Shown here: positions 7,978 to 17,369 of the stretch, piece by piece
Layout: every line of letters begins with the position of its first letter
Numbering within the stretch: the stretch's first letter is position 1
Assembly (NCBI RefSeq): GCF_022865125.1
Contig: NZ_CP094828.1
Coordinates: 4,395,219-4,459,218, forward strand
From: Acuticoccus sp. I52.16.1
Lineage (GTDB): Bacteria > Pseudomonadota > Alphaproteobacteria > Rhizobiales > Amorphaceae
Length of the DNA: 64,000 nucleotides
Direction of reading: 5' to 3'
The notes under the pieces: generated by a model
Seen by the model: the letters and a program-made list of their open reading frames with translations, nothing else
Told to the model about the DNA's origin: nothing
The model's database searches: none
Position numbers and translations under genes: made by a program

Positions 7978-8895
7978 TCAGCGGCGCGGGCGGTGGAACG
8001 CGCCGATCGAGATGAGCAGCCCCAGCACCACCACCGCGATCCCCAGGACCTGCACCGGCCCCGGCCACTCGCCGGTGATCGGTACGCCGATGAGGATCGC
8101 CAAGCCGGGCACCAGCGCCGGGAAGGCCGAGACGCGCCCGGCGCCGATGAGCTGCGCGGCGCGGGTGAACGTCACCGTGGCGACGACCGCGGCGAGCACC
8201 CCCTGCACCGCCAGCTGGCTGAGGAGATTGGGCAGCGGCAGCGCGGCGAGGCGGTCGAACGACTGCGTGGCGAGGTAGTAGGGGACGAACACCGCGCTGG
8301 AGAGCACCGCGATGATCGCCGCCGCGGCGATCGGCGGGGTGGCCCATTTCTTCGCCAGGACGGTGAACAGCGCCCAGCAGCTGCCGGCGGTGAAGAACAG
8401 CATATCGCCGATGAAGGCGTGCGTGCCGCCGCTGAAGAGCGTCGGTCCCGCAACCAGCGCCAGACCGGAGATGATCACGGCCATCCCCAGGATGTGGATC
8501 GGCCGCACGGATTCACCCAGCACCAGTGCCCCCAGCACCAGCCCGGAGACGATGAGCCCGGACGGCTGGAACACCGCACCGTGCGCGAGCGGGGCGAAAT
8601 AGTAGCCGCCGACCGCCAGGTACATGAAGCCGGGGCCCAGCACGAGCGTCATGACGAGCCCGCGCCGCCAGCCGACCCCGGCGAGCCGCGCCGGGTCGTG
8701 GCGCAGCAACCACGGCAGCAGGATCAGCGCCGCCGGGCCGAAACGCAGCAGAGTCAGGTCCGCCATCGTCAGCCCCGAGGCGGTGCCGTAGCGGTTCATG
8801 GCGAGGTAGGCGCCCCATATGGCGACGGTGACGAGGCCGAGGGCGATGCCCGCTTGTTGGTCCGTCAACGTCCGGGGGGTGGCGATGACGGACAT
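7978..8895 (-). CDS. EamA/DMT-family transporter, 10 predicted membrane helices
   Basis: A 305-residue drug/metabolite-superfamily inner-membrane transporter (RhaT/YdcZ-like), with two repeats of five helices each. The first repeat runs from G-I-A-L-G-L-V-T-V-A-I-W-G-A-Y to about residue 145, with the E-S-V-R-P loop just before the second repeat; the second includes G-D-M-L-F-F-T-A-G-S-C-W-A-L-F and ends with V-P-I-T-G-E-W-P-G-P-V-Q-V-L-G, the usual EamA end motif. GAGGAG lies upstream of ATG 8895; the frame goes on to 9066 without support. Members export amino acids or metabolites; the substrate cannot be read. Convergent with the lipoprotein gene, with a 6-base gap. Confidence 0.9.
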   Translation of the reverse strand: MSVIATPRTLTDQQAGIALGLVTVAIWGAYLAMNRYGTASGLTMADLTLLRFGPAALILLPWLLRHDPARLAGVGWRRGLVMTLVLGPGFMYLAVGGYYFAPLAHGAVFQPSGLIVSGLVLGALVLGESVRPIHILGMAVIISGLALVAGPTLFSGGTHAFIGDMLFFTAGSCWALFTVLAKKWATPPIAAAAIIAVLSSAVFVPYYLATQSFDRLAALPLPNLLSQLAVQGVLAAVVATVTFTRAAQLIGAGRVSAFPALVPGLAILIGVPITGEWPGPVQVLGIAVVVLGLLISIGAFHRPRR

Positions 8896-9091
8896 GCAGG
8901 CTCCTCGTCGGGTCGGCGCGGGGCGCGACGATCGCCGCGAATATGTGTGATGGCACAGAATAGGGCGGCCGAACACCGCGCCCCCCCGGGATGCCGCCAC
9001 GCGCTGGGAGCGGGGCGGGGCGCGCCCTTGCCCGCGCCCGCACCGGGGTGTGACAGTGACCCGCACGAGAGACCAAGGGAGACGCCTGAGC

Positions 9092-9556
9092 GTGGCTCAT
9101 TCCGAGATCGACGGCGACGCCGTCCGCGCCCGCATCGACACCGCGCTGGCCGAGCAGGCGCCGGGTTTCGAGACCTTCTTCCTGGCGCGGCTCCTGGGGG
9201 CGACGTTCACCTATCTGCCGCAGGGCGTGCCGGCGGGAGAGGTCGAGGCCTGCCGCGTGCGGTTCCGGGTCGAGCCGTTCATGTTCAACCCGCAGGGGAC
9301 GCTGCACGGCGGCATCGTCGCCACGGCGATGGACATCTCCATGGGCCACCTCCTGAACAAGGCGACCGGCGCGACGGGGACCGCCACGATCGAGATGAAG
9401 ACGCAATATATGCGCCCGGTGGGGCCGGGCCTCGCGACGGCGGAGGGACGATTTCTGCGTCGCGGCCGCACCATGTGCTTCCTGGAGAGCCGGTTGACGG
9501 ACGAGGAAGGGCGGCTGTGCGCCCACGCCACCTCGACCTGGAAGCTGCCCGGCTGA
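9092..9556 (+). CDS. PaaI-type hotdog-fold acyl-CoA thioesterase
   Basis: A hotdog thioesterase that hydrolyses acyl- or aryl-CoA in the cytosol. The core motif is F-N-P-Q-G-T-L-H-G-G-I-V-A-T-A-M-D, in which the H-G-G turn and the following Asp define the PaaI/YbgC catalytic geometry; T-I-E-M-K-T-Q-Y-M-R-P-V-G-P-G is the conserved edge strand. The start is uncertain: GTG at 9092 has AAGGGA 11 bases upstream and gives 154 residues, while GTG at 9050 would add 14 residues. Divergent from the EamA gene and convergent with the VOC gene. Natural substrate unknown. Confidence 0.85.
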   Translation: MAHSEIDGDAVRARIDTALAEQAPGFETFFLARLLGATFTYLPQGVPAGEVEACRVRFRVEPFMFNPQGTLHGGIVATAMDISMGHLLNKATGATGTATIEMKTQYMRPVGPGLATAEGRFLRRGRTMCFLESRLTDEEGRLCAHATSTWKLPG

Positions 9557-9574
9557 CCCGGCGCGAGGGCCGGC

Positions 9575-10408
9575 CTACGCGGCGACGAGGACCTGCGTGC
9601 CCCACGGATCGGCGAGGACGATGCCCTCGTCCACCCGTTCGACCGGGATGCCGGCCTTGTCCGCGCGGGCGGCGATCGGCTCCGGCGCGTCGATCGCGGT
9701 GAAGGTGACCCGGGCGAGGCCGGTGGTGCCGATCGGCCGCGCCCCCGCGCCGCGGCTCGCCCAGATGTTCGTTCCGAGGTGGTGGTGGTAGCGCCCGGCA
9801 CCGTAGAACATCGCACCGGAATAATGCGATGCGGTCACCGGCAGCCCCAGCACCTCGCCGTAGAAGGCCCGCGCCGCGCCCAATTCGCCCACGCGCAGGT
9901 GGACGTGGCCGACGATCGTGCCCGCCGGCGCCCCCTGCCACGGCGCCTTGGCGCGACCGGCGATCCCCTCGAAATCCATCGGATCGTTGACGAACTGGAC
10001 CTCGCCGTCCTTCCACGGCCAGGTCTCGCGCGGCCGGTCGGCGTAGATCTCGATGCCGTTGCCCTCCGGGTCGGAGAGGTAGACGGCGTCGCTCACCGCA
10101 TGGTCGGCCGCGCCATCGAGCCGGTAGCGCCGCCCGGCGGCGAAGTGCAGCCAGGCCCCGAGGTCGGCGTGCGAGGGGAGGAGGAAAGCGGTGTGGAAGA
10201 GACCCGGGAAGCGGGGCTGACCGATGGTGACCGCCGGGTCCGCGACCAGCTCCAGGAGAGCCGCCCCGTCGACCCCGAGGTGCGCCACGCCCGCCGCCTC
10301 GTCGAGGACGCGCAAACCGACGACGTCGACGTAGAAGTCGCGCACCTTGGCGAGGTCCTTGACCGTCAGCGTGATGGAGCGGACCCCGTCGATCGCCCCC
10401 GCGCTCAT
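9575..10408 (-). CDS. VOC-family protein, two-domain extradiol-dioxygenase-like
   Basis: A 277-residue protein made of two vicinal-oxygen-chelate domains (about 1-125 and 140-277). The first begins I-T-L-T-V-K-D-L-A-K-V-R-D-F-Y and has D-P-E-G-N-G-I-E-I-Y-A-D at its end; the second begins V-G-H-V-H-L-R-V-G-E-L and holds the Y-H-H-H-L-G-T-N-I-W-A-S block, close to CatE-type catechol 2,3-dioxygenases of Firmicutes and to YwbC-like proteins. The two histidines and the Glu of the first domain could bind Fe(II), but the typical end glutamate of domain two is not clear, so catalysis is uncertain. ATGA overlap with the upstream acyl-CoA synthetase indicates coupling. Confidence 0.85.
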   Translation of the reverse strand: MSAGAIDGVRSITLTVKDLAKVRDFYVDVVGLRVLDEAAGVAHLGVDGAALLELVADPAVTIGQPRFPGLFHTAFLLPSHADLGAWLHFAAGRRYRLDGAADHAVSDAVYLSDPEGNGIEIYADRPRETWPWKDGEVQFVNDPMDFEGIAGRAKAPWQGAPAGTIVGHVHLRVGELGAARAFYGEVLGLPVTASHYSGAMFYGAGRYHHHLGTNIWASRGAGARPIGTTGLARVTFTAIDAPEPIAARADKAGIPVERVDEGIVLADPWGTQVLVAA

Positions 10409-12609
10409 GCCGGTTCGACCATCGTCGGGCCGGCCTCGGCCGCGGCCGGGTCGTGCGTCACGATCAGCGCGTCGACCGCGAGGATGTCCGCACCCCGGCA
10501 GATCAGCGGGTTGACGTCGAGCTCTGCAACGTGGCCCCGATGGTCGGCGGCGAACTCGGACACGCGGGCGATGACGGCGGCGAGCGCCGGGACGTCGACT
10601 TCGGGGAGGTCGCGGAAGCCATCGAGGATGGCGTTCCCACGCAAGCGTCGCAGCATATCGTGCGCCTCTTGGACGGTGACGGGGGCCGGAGCGGCCACAC
10701 TGTCTTGCAGCAATTCGACGAGGACGCCACCCAGGCCGACCACGACGAGCGGACCGAACGCCGCGTCCACCGTCGCGCCGACGACGATCTCGACGCCCCG
10801 CGGCACCATCGGCTGCAACAGAACGCCGTCGATCCGAGCGGAGGGAGCGGCGGCGGCGACGGTCTCCATCATGCGCGCGAAGGCTTGCGCGACGGCGTCC
10901 GGCGTCCGCAGGTCGAGGGCGATGCCGCCGACCTCTGTCTTGTGCGGCAGGTCGGGTGAATCGATCTTCACCACTAGCGGCATGGCGAGCCGCTCGGCGA
11001 TCGCGCGGGCCTCCTCGGCCGTCCGCGCCACCTCTTCGCCGACCACCGGCACGCCGTAGGCCGCCAGCGCCTCCTTCGCTTCACGCTCGGTCAGCGTGCG
11101 GGCGGGACCGACGAGCTTGGGCGCGACGAGTGCGGCGGCCGCCGGGTCGCTCACCCTGCCGCCGCCCTGCGGCCGGTCGCGGCGGGCGTGCCAGTCGGTC
11201 CACAGCGCGATTGCCTTGAAGCACACGTCCATCGAGCGCGTCAGCACCAGGTGCCGCGCCTCCTCGATCTCCAGCGCGCCCGGCCCTTCCAGCCACGCCG
11301 TCAGCCACGGCACGATGATCGGCTTGCCGGACTGGCCGGCGATCTCGTTCATCAGCGCGATGCGCGGCAGGCTCGTCTCATAGGCCAGGACGTGCGGGAC
11401 GATGACGGAGTTGTACTCGGGCTGGCTCATCACCGCGCGGATGCAGACCTCGAGCGATTCCATGTCGTTGATGACCTGGGCGGTGACGTCGCACGGGTTG
11501 CGCGCCGAACCGAACTCGGGGATCCGCGCCGCCAGCGTCGCCGCGACCTCGGCGTTGGGCTGCGGCAGGGGCACGCCGGACACCTCCGCCGCGTCCGCCG
11601 CCATGATCGCCGCACCGCCCGACGTCGCGATCACGACCGTCCCGTCCGCCACCGGGGGGCCGACCTTGGCGAAGAAGGCGGACAGCTCGTGCAGCTCCTC
11701 GTAGCTGTCGACGTAGATGCCGCCGGCGCGCTCCACCATCGTGCGGTAGGCGTCCTGCGAGCCGGCGAGGTTGCCGGTGTGCGAGGCGGCCGCCCGCGCG
11801 CCTTCCTGACCCTTCGCCATCTTGTAGAGGAGTACGGGCTTGCCGGCCGCGGTGGCGTTGCGCACGGCGGTCTCGATCTGGCGCGGGTGGGGCATCCCCT
11901 CCAGCAGGCAGGAGATGACCGCGGTGTCCGGATCGCAGGTGAGATAGGAGATGCAGTCGGCGAGGTTGACGTCGGCCGAGTTGCCGCAGGTGAGGACGGC
12001 GCTGAAATAGACGCCACGCTGCGCCGCCTGGCTGAACGCGAGCCCCAGTGCGCCGGACTGGCTGATGAAGCCGATGCGCCGCGCCTCCCGCGGCTGCTCC
12101 CAGCACCGCTCGAACCGCAGGTCCGACAGGAACGTCGCCGCGGCGCGCGACTCGTAGTGGACGAAGCCGATGGTGTTGGGGCCGTTGAGGCGCACCCCGG
12201 TCTCGGCCGCCCGCGCGGCGAGGCGGGTCTGGATCGCGGCGGTTTCGGCGTCCCCCGTCTCGGCGAACCCGGACGCGATGACGACCGCGCCCCCCGCGCC
12301 GACCGCGACACAATCCTCGAAGATCGGCTCGACGGTCTTCAGATCGGTGGCGATGACGACGCAGTCGGGCGCCTCCGGCAGGTCCGCCAGCGAGGGATAG
12401 CAGGGCCGCCCATAAAGCTCGGCCCGCTTCGGGTTGATGAGGTAGAGCCGGCCGGTGAAGGCATAGAGATTGGCGACGAAACGCGCGCCGAACGACGTCT
12501 CGCGCGAGGAGACGCCGACGATGGCGATGCTCTGCGGATTGAACAGGCGCTTCAGCGACGGGCCGTCGTAGGGGTCGCGGATCATGTCGCGGGTGGTGTC
12601 GCGTGTCAT
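10405..12609 (-). CDS. Acetate/acyl-CoA ligase, ADP-forming type (fused alpha and beta subunits)
   Basis: A 734-residue NDP-forming acyl-CoA synthetase. Order: CoA-binding Rossmann domain (about 15-120, starting S-I-A-I-V-G-V-S-S), succinyl-CoA-ligase-like flavodoxin domain with the phosphohistidine region (about 150-300, R-I-G-F-I-S-Q-S-G-A-L-G), a third domain, and a C-terminal ATP-grasp domain (about 500-720) with A-M-P-L-V-V-K-I-D-S-P-D-L-P-H-K-T-E-V-G-G. Such enzymes activate acetate, propionate or aryl acids, or run in reverse to make ATP. The ATG at 12609 has only a weak upstream site; a second ATG lies eight codons further in. Followed without gap by the VOC gene, so the pair may act on the same aromatic or acyl substrate (inference). 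Confidence 0.92.
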   Translation of the reverse strand: MTRDTTRDMIRDPYDGPSLKRLFNPQSIAIVGVSSRETSFGARFVANLYAFTGRLYLINPKRAELYGRPCYPSLADLPEAPDCVVIATDLKTVEPIFEDCVAVGAGGAVVIASGFAETGDAETAAIQTRLAARAAETGVRLNGPNTIGFVHYESRAAATFLSDLRFERCWEQPREARRIGFISQSGALGLAFSQAAQRGVYFSAVLTCGNSADVNLADCISYLTCDPDTAVISCLLEGMPHPRQIETAVRNATAAGKPVLLYKMAKGQEGARAAASHTGNLAGSQDAYRTMVERAGGIYVDSYEELHELSAFFAKVGPPVADGTVVIATSGGAAIMAADAAEVSGVPLPQPNAEVAATLAARIPEFGSARNPCDVTAQVINDMESLEVCIRAVMSQPEYNSVIVPHVLAYETSLPRIALMNEIAGQSGKPIIVPWLTAWLEGPGALEIEEARHLVLTRSMDVCFKAIALWTDWHARRDRPQGGGRVSDPAAAALVAPKLVGPARTLTEREAKEALAAYGVPVVGEEVARTAEEARAIAERLAMPLVVKIDSPDLPHKTEVGGIALDLRTPDAVAQAFARMMETVAAAAPSARIDGVLLQPMVPRGVEIVVGATVDAAFGPLVVVGLGGVLVELLQDSVAAPAPVTVQEAHDMLRRLRGNAILDGFRDLPEVDVPALAAVIARVSEFAADHRGHVAELDVNPLICRGADILAVDALIVTHDPAAAEAGPTMVEPA

Positions 12610-12695
12610 GGCAAACCGTTTCTCGTGTCCTTGGGCATTTTTGCGGACACCTTACGCGGATTCACCGAGACTGAAACAACGTTTCGTATGGCGAG

Positions 12696-12715
12696 CGGCG
12701 CCCTCGGGGGCGCCG
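12696..12715. terminator. GC hairpin downstream of the FecR-domain gene
   Basis: A perfect 8-bp stem (CGGCGCCC, TCGG loop, GGGCGCCG) lies 11 bases past the stop of the minus-strand FecR-domain gene and before the next gene start. There is no U-run, so it may only stall polymerase or protect the mRNA 3' end. Confidence 0.4.
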
Positions 12716-12725
12716 CCGCCGAAGG

Positions 12726-15700
12726 TCAGCGCTGGCCGACGAACGTGCCGGTCGCCTGCCATCCCGGCTCGGCGGCCGAGAAGGAGCCGATGATGCCCTG
12801 CGCCTTCATCTCCGGTCCGTCGACGAACGCCCCGGAGACGCTGCCGTACAGCGTCGGGAACTCGGCGTTGGCGGCGTAGTCCGAGCCGCCGAGCGAGCCG
12901 CTGAACTGGTTGAGCGCGGACTGCGTCTCGTTCATGCCGACACCGCCGCCGAAGTCCCGGCCGTCGAAGTTGGAGAACTGGATGCTGCCGGCCCGCTCGC
13001 CGAAGTCGAAGTCCATGTGGACGTCGCCGACGGCGATATAGCGCGCGGTGCCCGTCTCGGTTTCGGCCGCGACGTTGCCGACGGCGTGACCGTCGAACGT
13101 GGCCGAGCCGGTGGTCGGGATGTCGACCTGGCGGGTGACGTCGCCGGCGGCCCAGGTGCCCAGATGGACGAAGTCGCGCCGCGTCTCCCCGTCGCCCGTT
13201 TCGGTGTCGGTCTGGGTGCCCCACCATCCCCATTCGAGGAAGGCGCATTCGCACTCCGTCACGCCCGCGTCGGCGAAGAGCTGCGGCTGCGGGGTGAGGG
13301 TCGAGGGGATCATGTACGTCGCCGGGCTCTGGTCGGCGACCTGGCGGGCCACCTGGCCGCCGTCGAGCGTCATCTGCGTGTCGGGGCTGCCGGGCTCGTT
13401 GTTGTAGCCGGCCTCGATGGCGCCGTAGGTGTCGTGGTCGACGTAGGTCTCGGTCGTCGTCGAGCCGCGCACCAGCGCAATGGAGGCCTCCACCTGGCCG
13501 GTGACGTCCGCGCGCTGCGACAGGTCCACCGTGCCGAGGCCGAACGGGACCTGGTAGCGCGCCACCGGGTCTTCGCTCTCGTTGACGTCGTCGACGATGA
13601 TGACGCCGCCGATGCCGGACTTCTGCACCAGCGTCTGCAACACGAACTGGCCGACCTCGGTGGAGCGCATCGCCACCGGGGCGCCGTCGTCCGGCTCCAG
13701 CATGCCGGCGGCGAAGCCCTCGAACTGGCCCACGACCCGGTCGAACGCGGTGACCGGCGTCTGCGATGCGAGGTTGGCGAGGACGCCGGTGCCGCTGATC
13801 AGCTCGTTGTCCTTCAGGAATCCGCCGCTCTCGGGCTGCACGTCGACGAAGCCGACGACCGGCTCGCGTAGCGGCACGACGGTGTCGTCGGCGTAGGGCT
13901 CGTCGTCCGACAGCACCGTGCCGGGGACGATGGCGAAGGTCTCGCCGTTGCGGCCGTAAATCGTCTGCGGCTTGCCGTCGACGATGAAGTCGGCGCTACC
14001 GAGCGCGCCGGTCATCGCCGAGGGGGCGAAGTCGGACGAGGTGCGGTAGGTGCCGCGGCGCGAGCCGATGGCGAAGAGGCCGGCATCGTCGATATCGTCG
14101 AAGGTGCCGCTGACGAAGCCGACGCCGACCGAGACGACCGACCGCTGATCGACGCCGGACCCGTTGATGACCATGCCCGCCTGCAAGGTACCGGGCTGCT
14201 CCTGGAAGTCGTCCGCGTCGACCATGTAGAGGTCGGTGGTGCTCGCCGAGAGCAGCGAGCGGCCGAATTCCCGCGCGATCAGCGGGTTCAGGTACGGAAG
14301 CTGCGAGTTGAGATCCTGGTTGTCCCACTGCGGGTTGGAGCCGATCTCGTAAGTGCGCACCAGCGGCGCGCGCTCGCCCTCCTCGGGGAAGAAGACGCCG
14401 GCCGGGGTCGCGACGCCGCCGTAGCCGGTGAACATCACCTGCTCGAAGGCGCCGTCCGGCCGGTCGGGTTGCAGGTAGTAGAGCACGAACCCGTCGGCGC
14501 GGCGGTACATGACCCCGCGTGTGGGCTCCGATTCGCCCTCCTCGTTCACGTTGAAGCCCAGGGTGTTGGACTCGAGGCGGAAGCGGAAGTCGCCTTCCGC
14601 CTCGTCGTAAGGGAGGCGCGTGCCGCTGTCGGTGCGGATGCCGGTGATCGTGCCGTCGTCGTCGCGGATGTAGGTGAAGGTCTCGCCGAGCGGGTAATTG
14701 GCGAGCAGCGTCAGGCCGCCGTAGTCCACCTCCTCGCCGGGGATGCCGGGCGTGAGGGGGCTGAAGCCGGGCGTGCGGGCCGCGCGCAGCGGGAACTCGT
14801 CCTCCGGCGGGGGCGGCGGAGGCGGGGGCGGCGGAGGAGGAGGAGGCGGGGGCGGAGGCGGCGGTGGGGGCGGCGGCTCGGGCTGATTGCCGACGTCGTC
14901 GCGGATCTCGTCGCCCGCCGCCTGCTCGACGATGGTGGTCTGGATCTCGTTGGTGGCGCTGACGATGCCGACCTCTTCCACCTCCGGTGCCATGCTGCTG
15001 CGCACGATCTGCGGCCGCGGTCGCGGCAAGACGGTCAGCGGCGCCAGCTCGGAGTTCATGTCGGGGATGAGGCTGGCGACCACCTGCTCGTTGGTCGGCC
15101 GTGAGCGGGCGCCGCCATTCTTGCCCGGCCGGCCCGAGAGGCGCCCCTGAAGGGTCGACTGGTCGAGCAGGGAGGTGGGAACCGTTTCGACCCGCACCCC
15201 GGCGCCGGTGCCGAAGAATGCGAAGGAGTAGCCGTTCTTGTAGATGCGGCCGCGCGGACCGCCGCCGTTCGGGTTGAGGACGATCTCGTCGCCGAACACC
15301 AGCGAGGCGGTCGCCGAGGGGCAGCGTCCGTCCGTCATGCAGCCGGGCTCGAGGTCGATGTTGACGATCGCGCCGCGCACGCCGAGCGTGCCGACGGGCG
15401 TGCCGAAGCGCACCTGCCCGCCCTGCTTGGACAGCCTGCCGCCCACGAAGCGCAGCGCGCCCTGGGTCACCTCGGCCGCCAGCGAGCCGCCGGAGGAGGC
15501 GGGATTGTAGACGAACTCGTCGATCACCACGCGCGAGTTGGAGGCGATGGTGAAGGCCGACCCGTCCACGAACATGATCTGCGCCAGCCCGTCGGACGAG
15601 GTGACGACGCGGTCCTGGTAGAGGATGTTGTCGCCGATGACGACGGTGCGGCGCCCGGCGATCCGCTCGACGTCGGTGTTCTGGTTGACCGCGGTGGTCA

Positions 15701-15821
15701 CGCCGATGCGGTCCTGCGCGGCGCCGGGCGAGGCGGTCCACAGGGGCGCGAGCGCGGTCGTCGCGAGGGCGGTGGCGGCCAGGAGGCCGAGACGCGCGGG
15801 GGTCATGGTCTTCGCCATCAT
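12726..15821 (-). CDS. Secreted FecR-domain protein with poly-proline linker and TbpB-like C-terminal barrel; probable Slam cargo
   Basis: 1031 residues. A Sec signal peptide (hydrophobic A/L/T-rich, cut near S-P-G-A-A-Q) has no lipobox cysteine. Residues about 55-170 form a FecR domain (V-I-G-D-N-I-L-Y-Q-D-R-V, D-G-S-A-F-T-I-A, T-P-V-G-T-L-G-V-R-G). Then a disordered stretch and 24 consecutive prolines (residues 316-339; DNA 14805-14876), a large beta-rich middle part, and at the end a stretch that resembles the beta-barrel lobe of transferrin-binding-protein B and other Slam substrates, ending G-I-I-G-S-F-S-A-A-E-P-G and T-G-T-F-V-G-Q-R. Its start overlaps the stop of the Slam-like gene (TGATG), so the two are translationally coupled. 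The C-terminal assignment is by eye and moderate; the FecR domain is clear. A surface or secreted ligand-binding protein is the likely role. Confidence 0.85.
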   Translation of the reverse strand: MMAKTMTPARLGLLAATALATTALAPLWTASPGAAQDRIGVTTAVNQNTDVERIAGRRTVVIGDNILYQDRVVTSSDGLAQIMFVDGSAFTIASNSRVVIDEFVYNPASSGGSLAAEVTQGALRFVGGRLSKQGGQVRFGTPVGTLGVRGAIVNIDLEPGCMTDGRCPSATASLVFGDEIVLNPNGGGPRGRIYKNGYSFAFFGTGAGVRVETVPTSLLDQSTLQGRLSGRPGKNGGARSRPTNEQVVASLIPDMNSELAPLTVLPRPRPQIVRSSMAPEVEEVGIVSATNEIQTTIVEQAAGDEIRDDVGNQPEPPPPPPPPPPPPPPPPPPPPPPPPEDEFPLRAARTPGFSPLTPGIPGEEVDYGGLTLLANYPLGETFTYIRDDDGTITGIRTDSGTRLPYDEAEGDFRFRLESNTLGFNVNEEGESEPTRGVMYRRADGFVLYYLQPDRPDGAFEQVMFTGYGGVATPAGVFFPEEGERAPLVRTYEIGSNPQWDNQDLNSQLPYLNPLIAREFGRSLLSASTTDLYMVDADDFQEQPGTLQAGMVINGSGVDQRSVVSVGVGFVSGTFDDIDDAGLFAIGSRRGTYRTSSDFAPSAMTGALGSADFIVDGKPQTIYGRNGETFAIVPGTVLSDDEPYADDTVVPLREPVVGFVDVQPESGGFLKDNELISGTGVLANLASQTPVTAFDRVVGQFEGFAAGMLEPDDGAPVAMRSTEVGQFVLQTLVQKSGIGGVIIVDDVNESEDPVARYQVPFGLGTVDLSQRADVTGQVEASIALVRGSTTTETYVDHDTYGAIEAGYNNEPGSPDTQMTLDGGQVARQVADQSPATYMIPSTLTPQPQLFADAGVTECECAFLEWGWWGTQTDTETGDGETRRDFVHLGTWAAGDVTRQVDIPTTGSATFDGHAVGNVAAETETGTARYIAVGDVHMDFDFGERAGSIQFSNFDGRDFGGGVGMNETQSALNQFSGSLGGSDYAANAEFPTLYGSVSGAFVDGPEMKAQGIIGSFSAAEPGWQATGTFVGQR

Positions 15822-17203
15822 CAGAACCTTTTGGAGAGCCCGAGCGTGAAGATTGCGTTGGTATATTCGCGCGTGTCGTAGTTGGACGCTTGGTGGCGGA
15901 TCTGGCCAGTGAGGAAGGCCGAGAAGTTGTTCTCGATCGGCACCGAGACGCCGGCCTCGGCCCAGAAGGCGTAGTCGTCTTCGGTGGAGTTGGGGTCGAT
16001 CAGCGGGTCCGGACCCCAGTAGCCGCGCCACAAGGTGCCGCCCGTCAGCGACAGCGCCCACGGCACCCCCTGGTCGAGCGGGCCGTAGCCGGGGCCGAAG
16101 AAGCGGTAGGTGACATTGCCGACGAGCGACAGCTCGGCGAAGCTCTTGAAGTCGTCGCGCGCGTCGACGATGCGCGAGCCGGCGGCGAGCGAGGTGATCC
16201 ACTGCGGCGACCACAGTCCCGTCAGCCGGGCCGAGCCGCGATACTCCTCACCCGTCTGTAGCCGGACGGTGGGGTAATATTGCGAGTTGTCGTAGTTGAG
16301 CGCGCGCACCTCGGCCCGCCCGTCGTAGAGCAGGTTGCCCATCAGCTTGCTCTGGAAGCGCACGCCGCCGCCGTAGGTGCTGGAGTAGATCGAGTGCCCG
16401 AGCGCATTGGCGCCGAGGATGCCGTAGACGCCGATGCGCGCCTCGTCGAGACCCACCCGGCCGAGCCCGAACGAGGGGCCGATCTGCGCCTCGATCAGGT
16501 TGAGGTCGAGCCGGCGCATGTCGCCGAAGACGCTGTTGTAGTTGGTGATGTCGGCCTCGATGAGGTCGCCCTGGTTGCGCAGGTCGTAGGAGAAGTGCGC
16601 CCGCGCCAGCGAGAAGACGTTCCAGTCGCCGGCCGCCCGCGCGTCCTGGTTCAAGACCACCGGGATGCCGTTCACGGTGATCGTATCGTCGCCCGGCGCG
16701 GCGTTGGCGTTGGTCTGGTACTGGATGCCGCCGACCACCTGGCCGGAGACGTAGAACCGCCGGTCCTGCGCGTCGATCTGGCCGAGGAAGCTCTGCACGC
16801 GCTCGCGGACCGGGGCCGGGATGTTGGGCTGTGCGGCGACGGCCTCGAGGTAGCTGCGCGCCATCTCGCGCGCGCCGATGCGGTAGTACAGCACTCCGAG
16901 TTCGAGCTGCACGCGTGGCAGGTTCGGCGCGAAGACGAGAATGCGCTCGAGGGTCGCGATCGCACCCTCGTAGTCGCCGAGCTGGGCGGAGACGAGCGCA
17001 TACTCGAAGGCGACGTCGAGGTTGTCGGGATCGTTCAGCGTGGCGAGGAAGAGCTGGTCGCGCCGGGCCTCCAGCGAGCTCGGCCCCGTGGACGACTGCG
17101 CCCATCCCGTGCCCGCGAGCGCGACCACGACGAAGAGCGACAGGACACCACGAAGCAGGGCTCCGCGTGCTGTTCGGCGGCGCACCGTCGACATGCGGGC
17201 CAT
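15821..17203 (-). CDS. Slam-like outer-membrane protein: TPR domain plus DUF560 beta-barrel
   Basis: 460 residues. A signal peptide ends near G-T-G-W-A-Q. Residues about 45-145 hold TPR-like helices (N-L-D-V-A-F-E-Y-A-L-V-S-A-Q-L-G-D-Y-E-G-A-I, then L-E-L-G-V-L-Y-Y-R-I-G-A-R-E-M-A-R). From R-F-Y-V-S-G-Q-V-V-G-G-I-Q-Y-Q-T-N-A-N onward alternating beta-strands continue to a terminal Phe (L-G-L-S-K-R-F), the signature of a BAM-inserted barrel. This layout, periplasmic TPR followed by barrel, is that of surface lipoprotein assembly modifiers (Slam), which move TbpB-like proteins to the cell surface. The next gene encodes a plausible cargo. The true start could be ATG 17203 or the internal ATG three codons later. 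Divergent from the CHASE2 cyclase, with 166 bases between them. Confidence 0.88.
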   Translation of the reverse strand: MARMSTVRRRTARGALLRGVLSLFVVVALAGTGWAQSSTGPSSLEARRDQLFLATLNDPDNLDVAFEYALVSAQLGDYEGAIATLERILVFAPNLPRVQLELGVLYYRIGAREMARSYLEAVAAQPNIPAPVRERVQSFLGQIDAQDRRFYVSGQVVGGIQYQTNANAAPGDDTITVNGIPVVLNQDARAAGDWNVFSLARAHFSYDLRNQGDLIEADITNYNSVFGDMRRLDLNLIEAQIGPSFGLGRVGLDEARIGVYGILGANALGHSIYSSTYGGGVRFQSKLMGNLLYDGRAEVRALNYDNSQYYPTVRLQTGEEYRGSARLTGLWSPQWITSLAAGSRIVDARDDFKSFAELSLVGNVTYRFFGPGYGPLDQGVPWALSLTGGTLWRGYWGPDPLIDPNSTEDDYAFWAEAGVSVPIENNFSAFLTGQIRHQASNYDTREYTNAIFTLGLSKRF

Positions 17204-17369
17204 GGACCAACCTCTTCGTCAGAAACAGACATAAGGATGCAAATTGATACAGCCGAACTTGACACAGTGCTGGCATGATCACATCGGTCCATGGGGGCCG
17301 ATTCTGCGTTCTTCCGGCGTGTGTCGCGTCTCGGCAACAATTTTGAGATGACGGCGGGGTGGCGGGTCG

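Noticed and set aside
14805-14876. GC triplet run as a CRISPR or microsatellite element outside a gene
   Set aside because: It is an in-frame proline tract within an intact coding sequence.
17259-17264. TTGACA as a -35 box ahead of the CHASE2 cyclase
   Set aside because: No acceptable -10 box lies 15-19 bases downstream, so it was not listed as a promoter.
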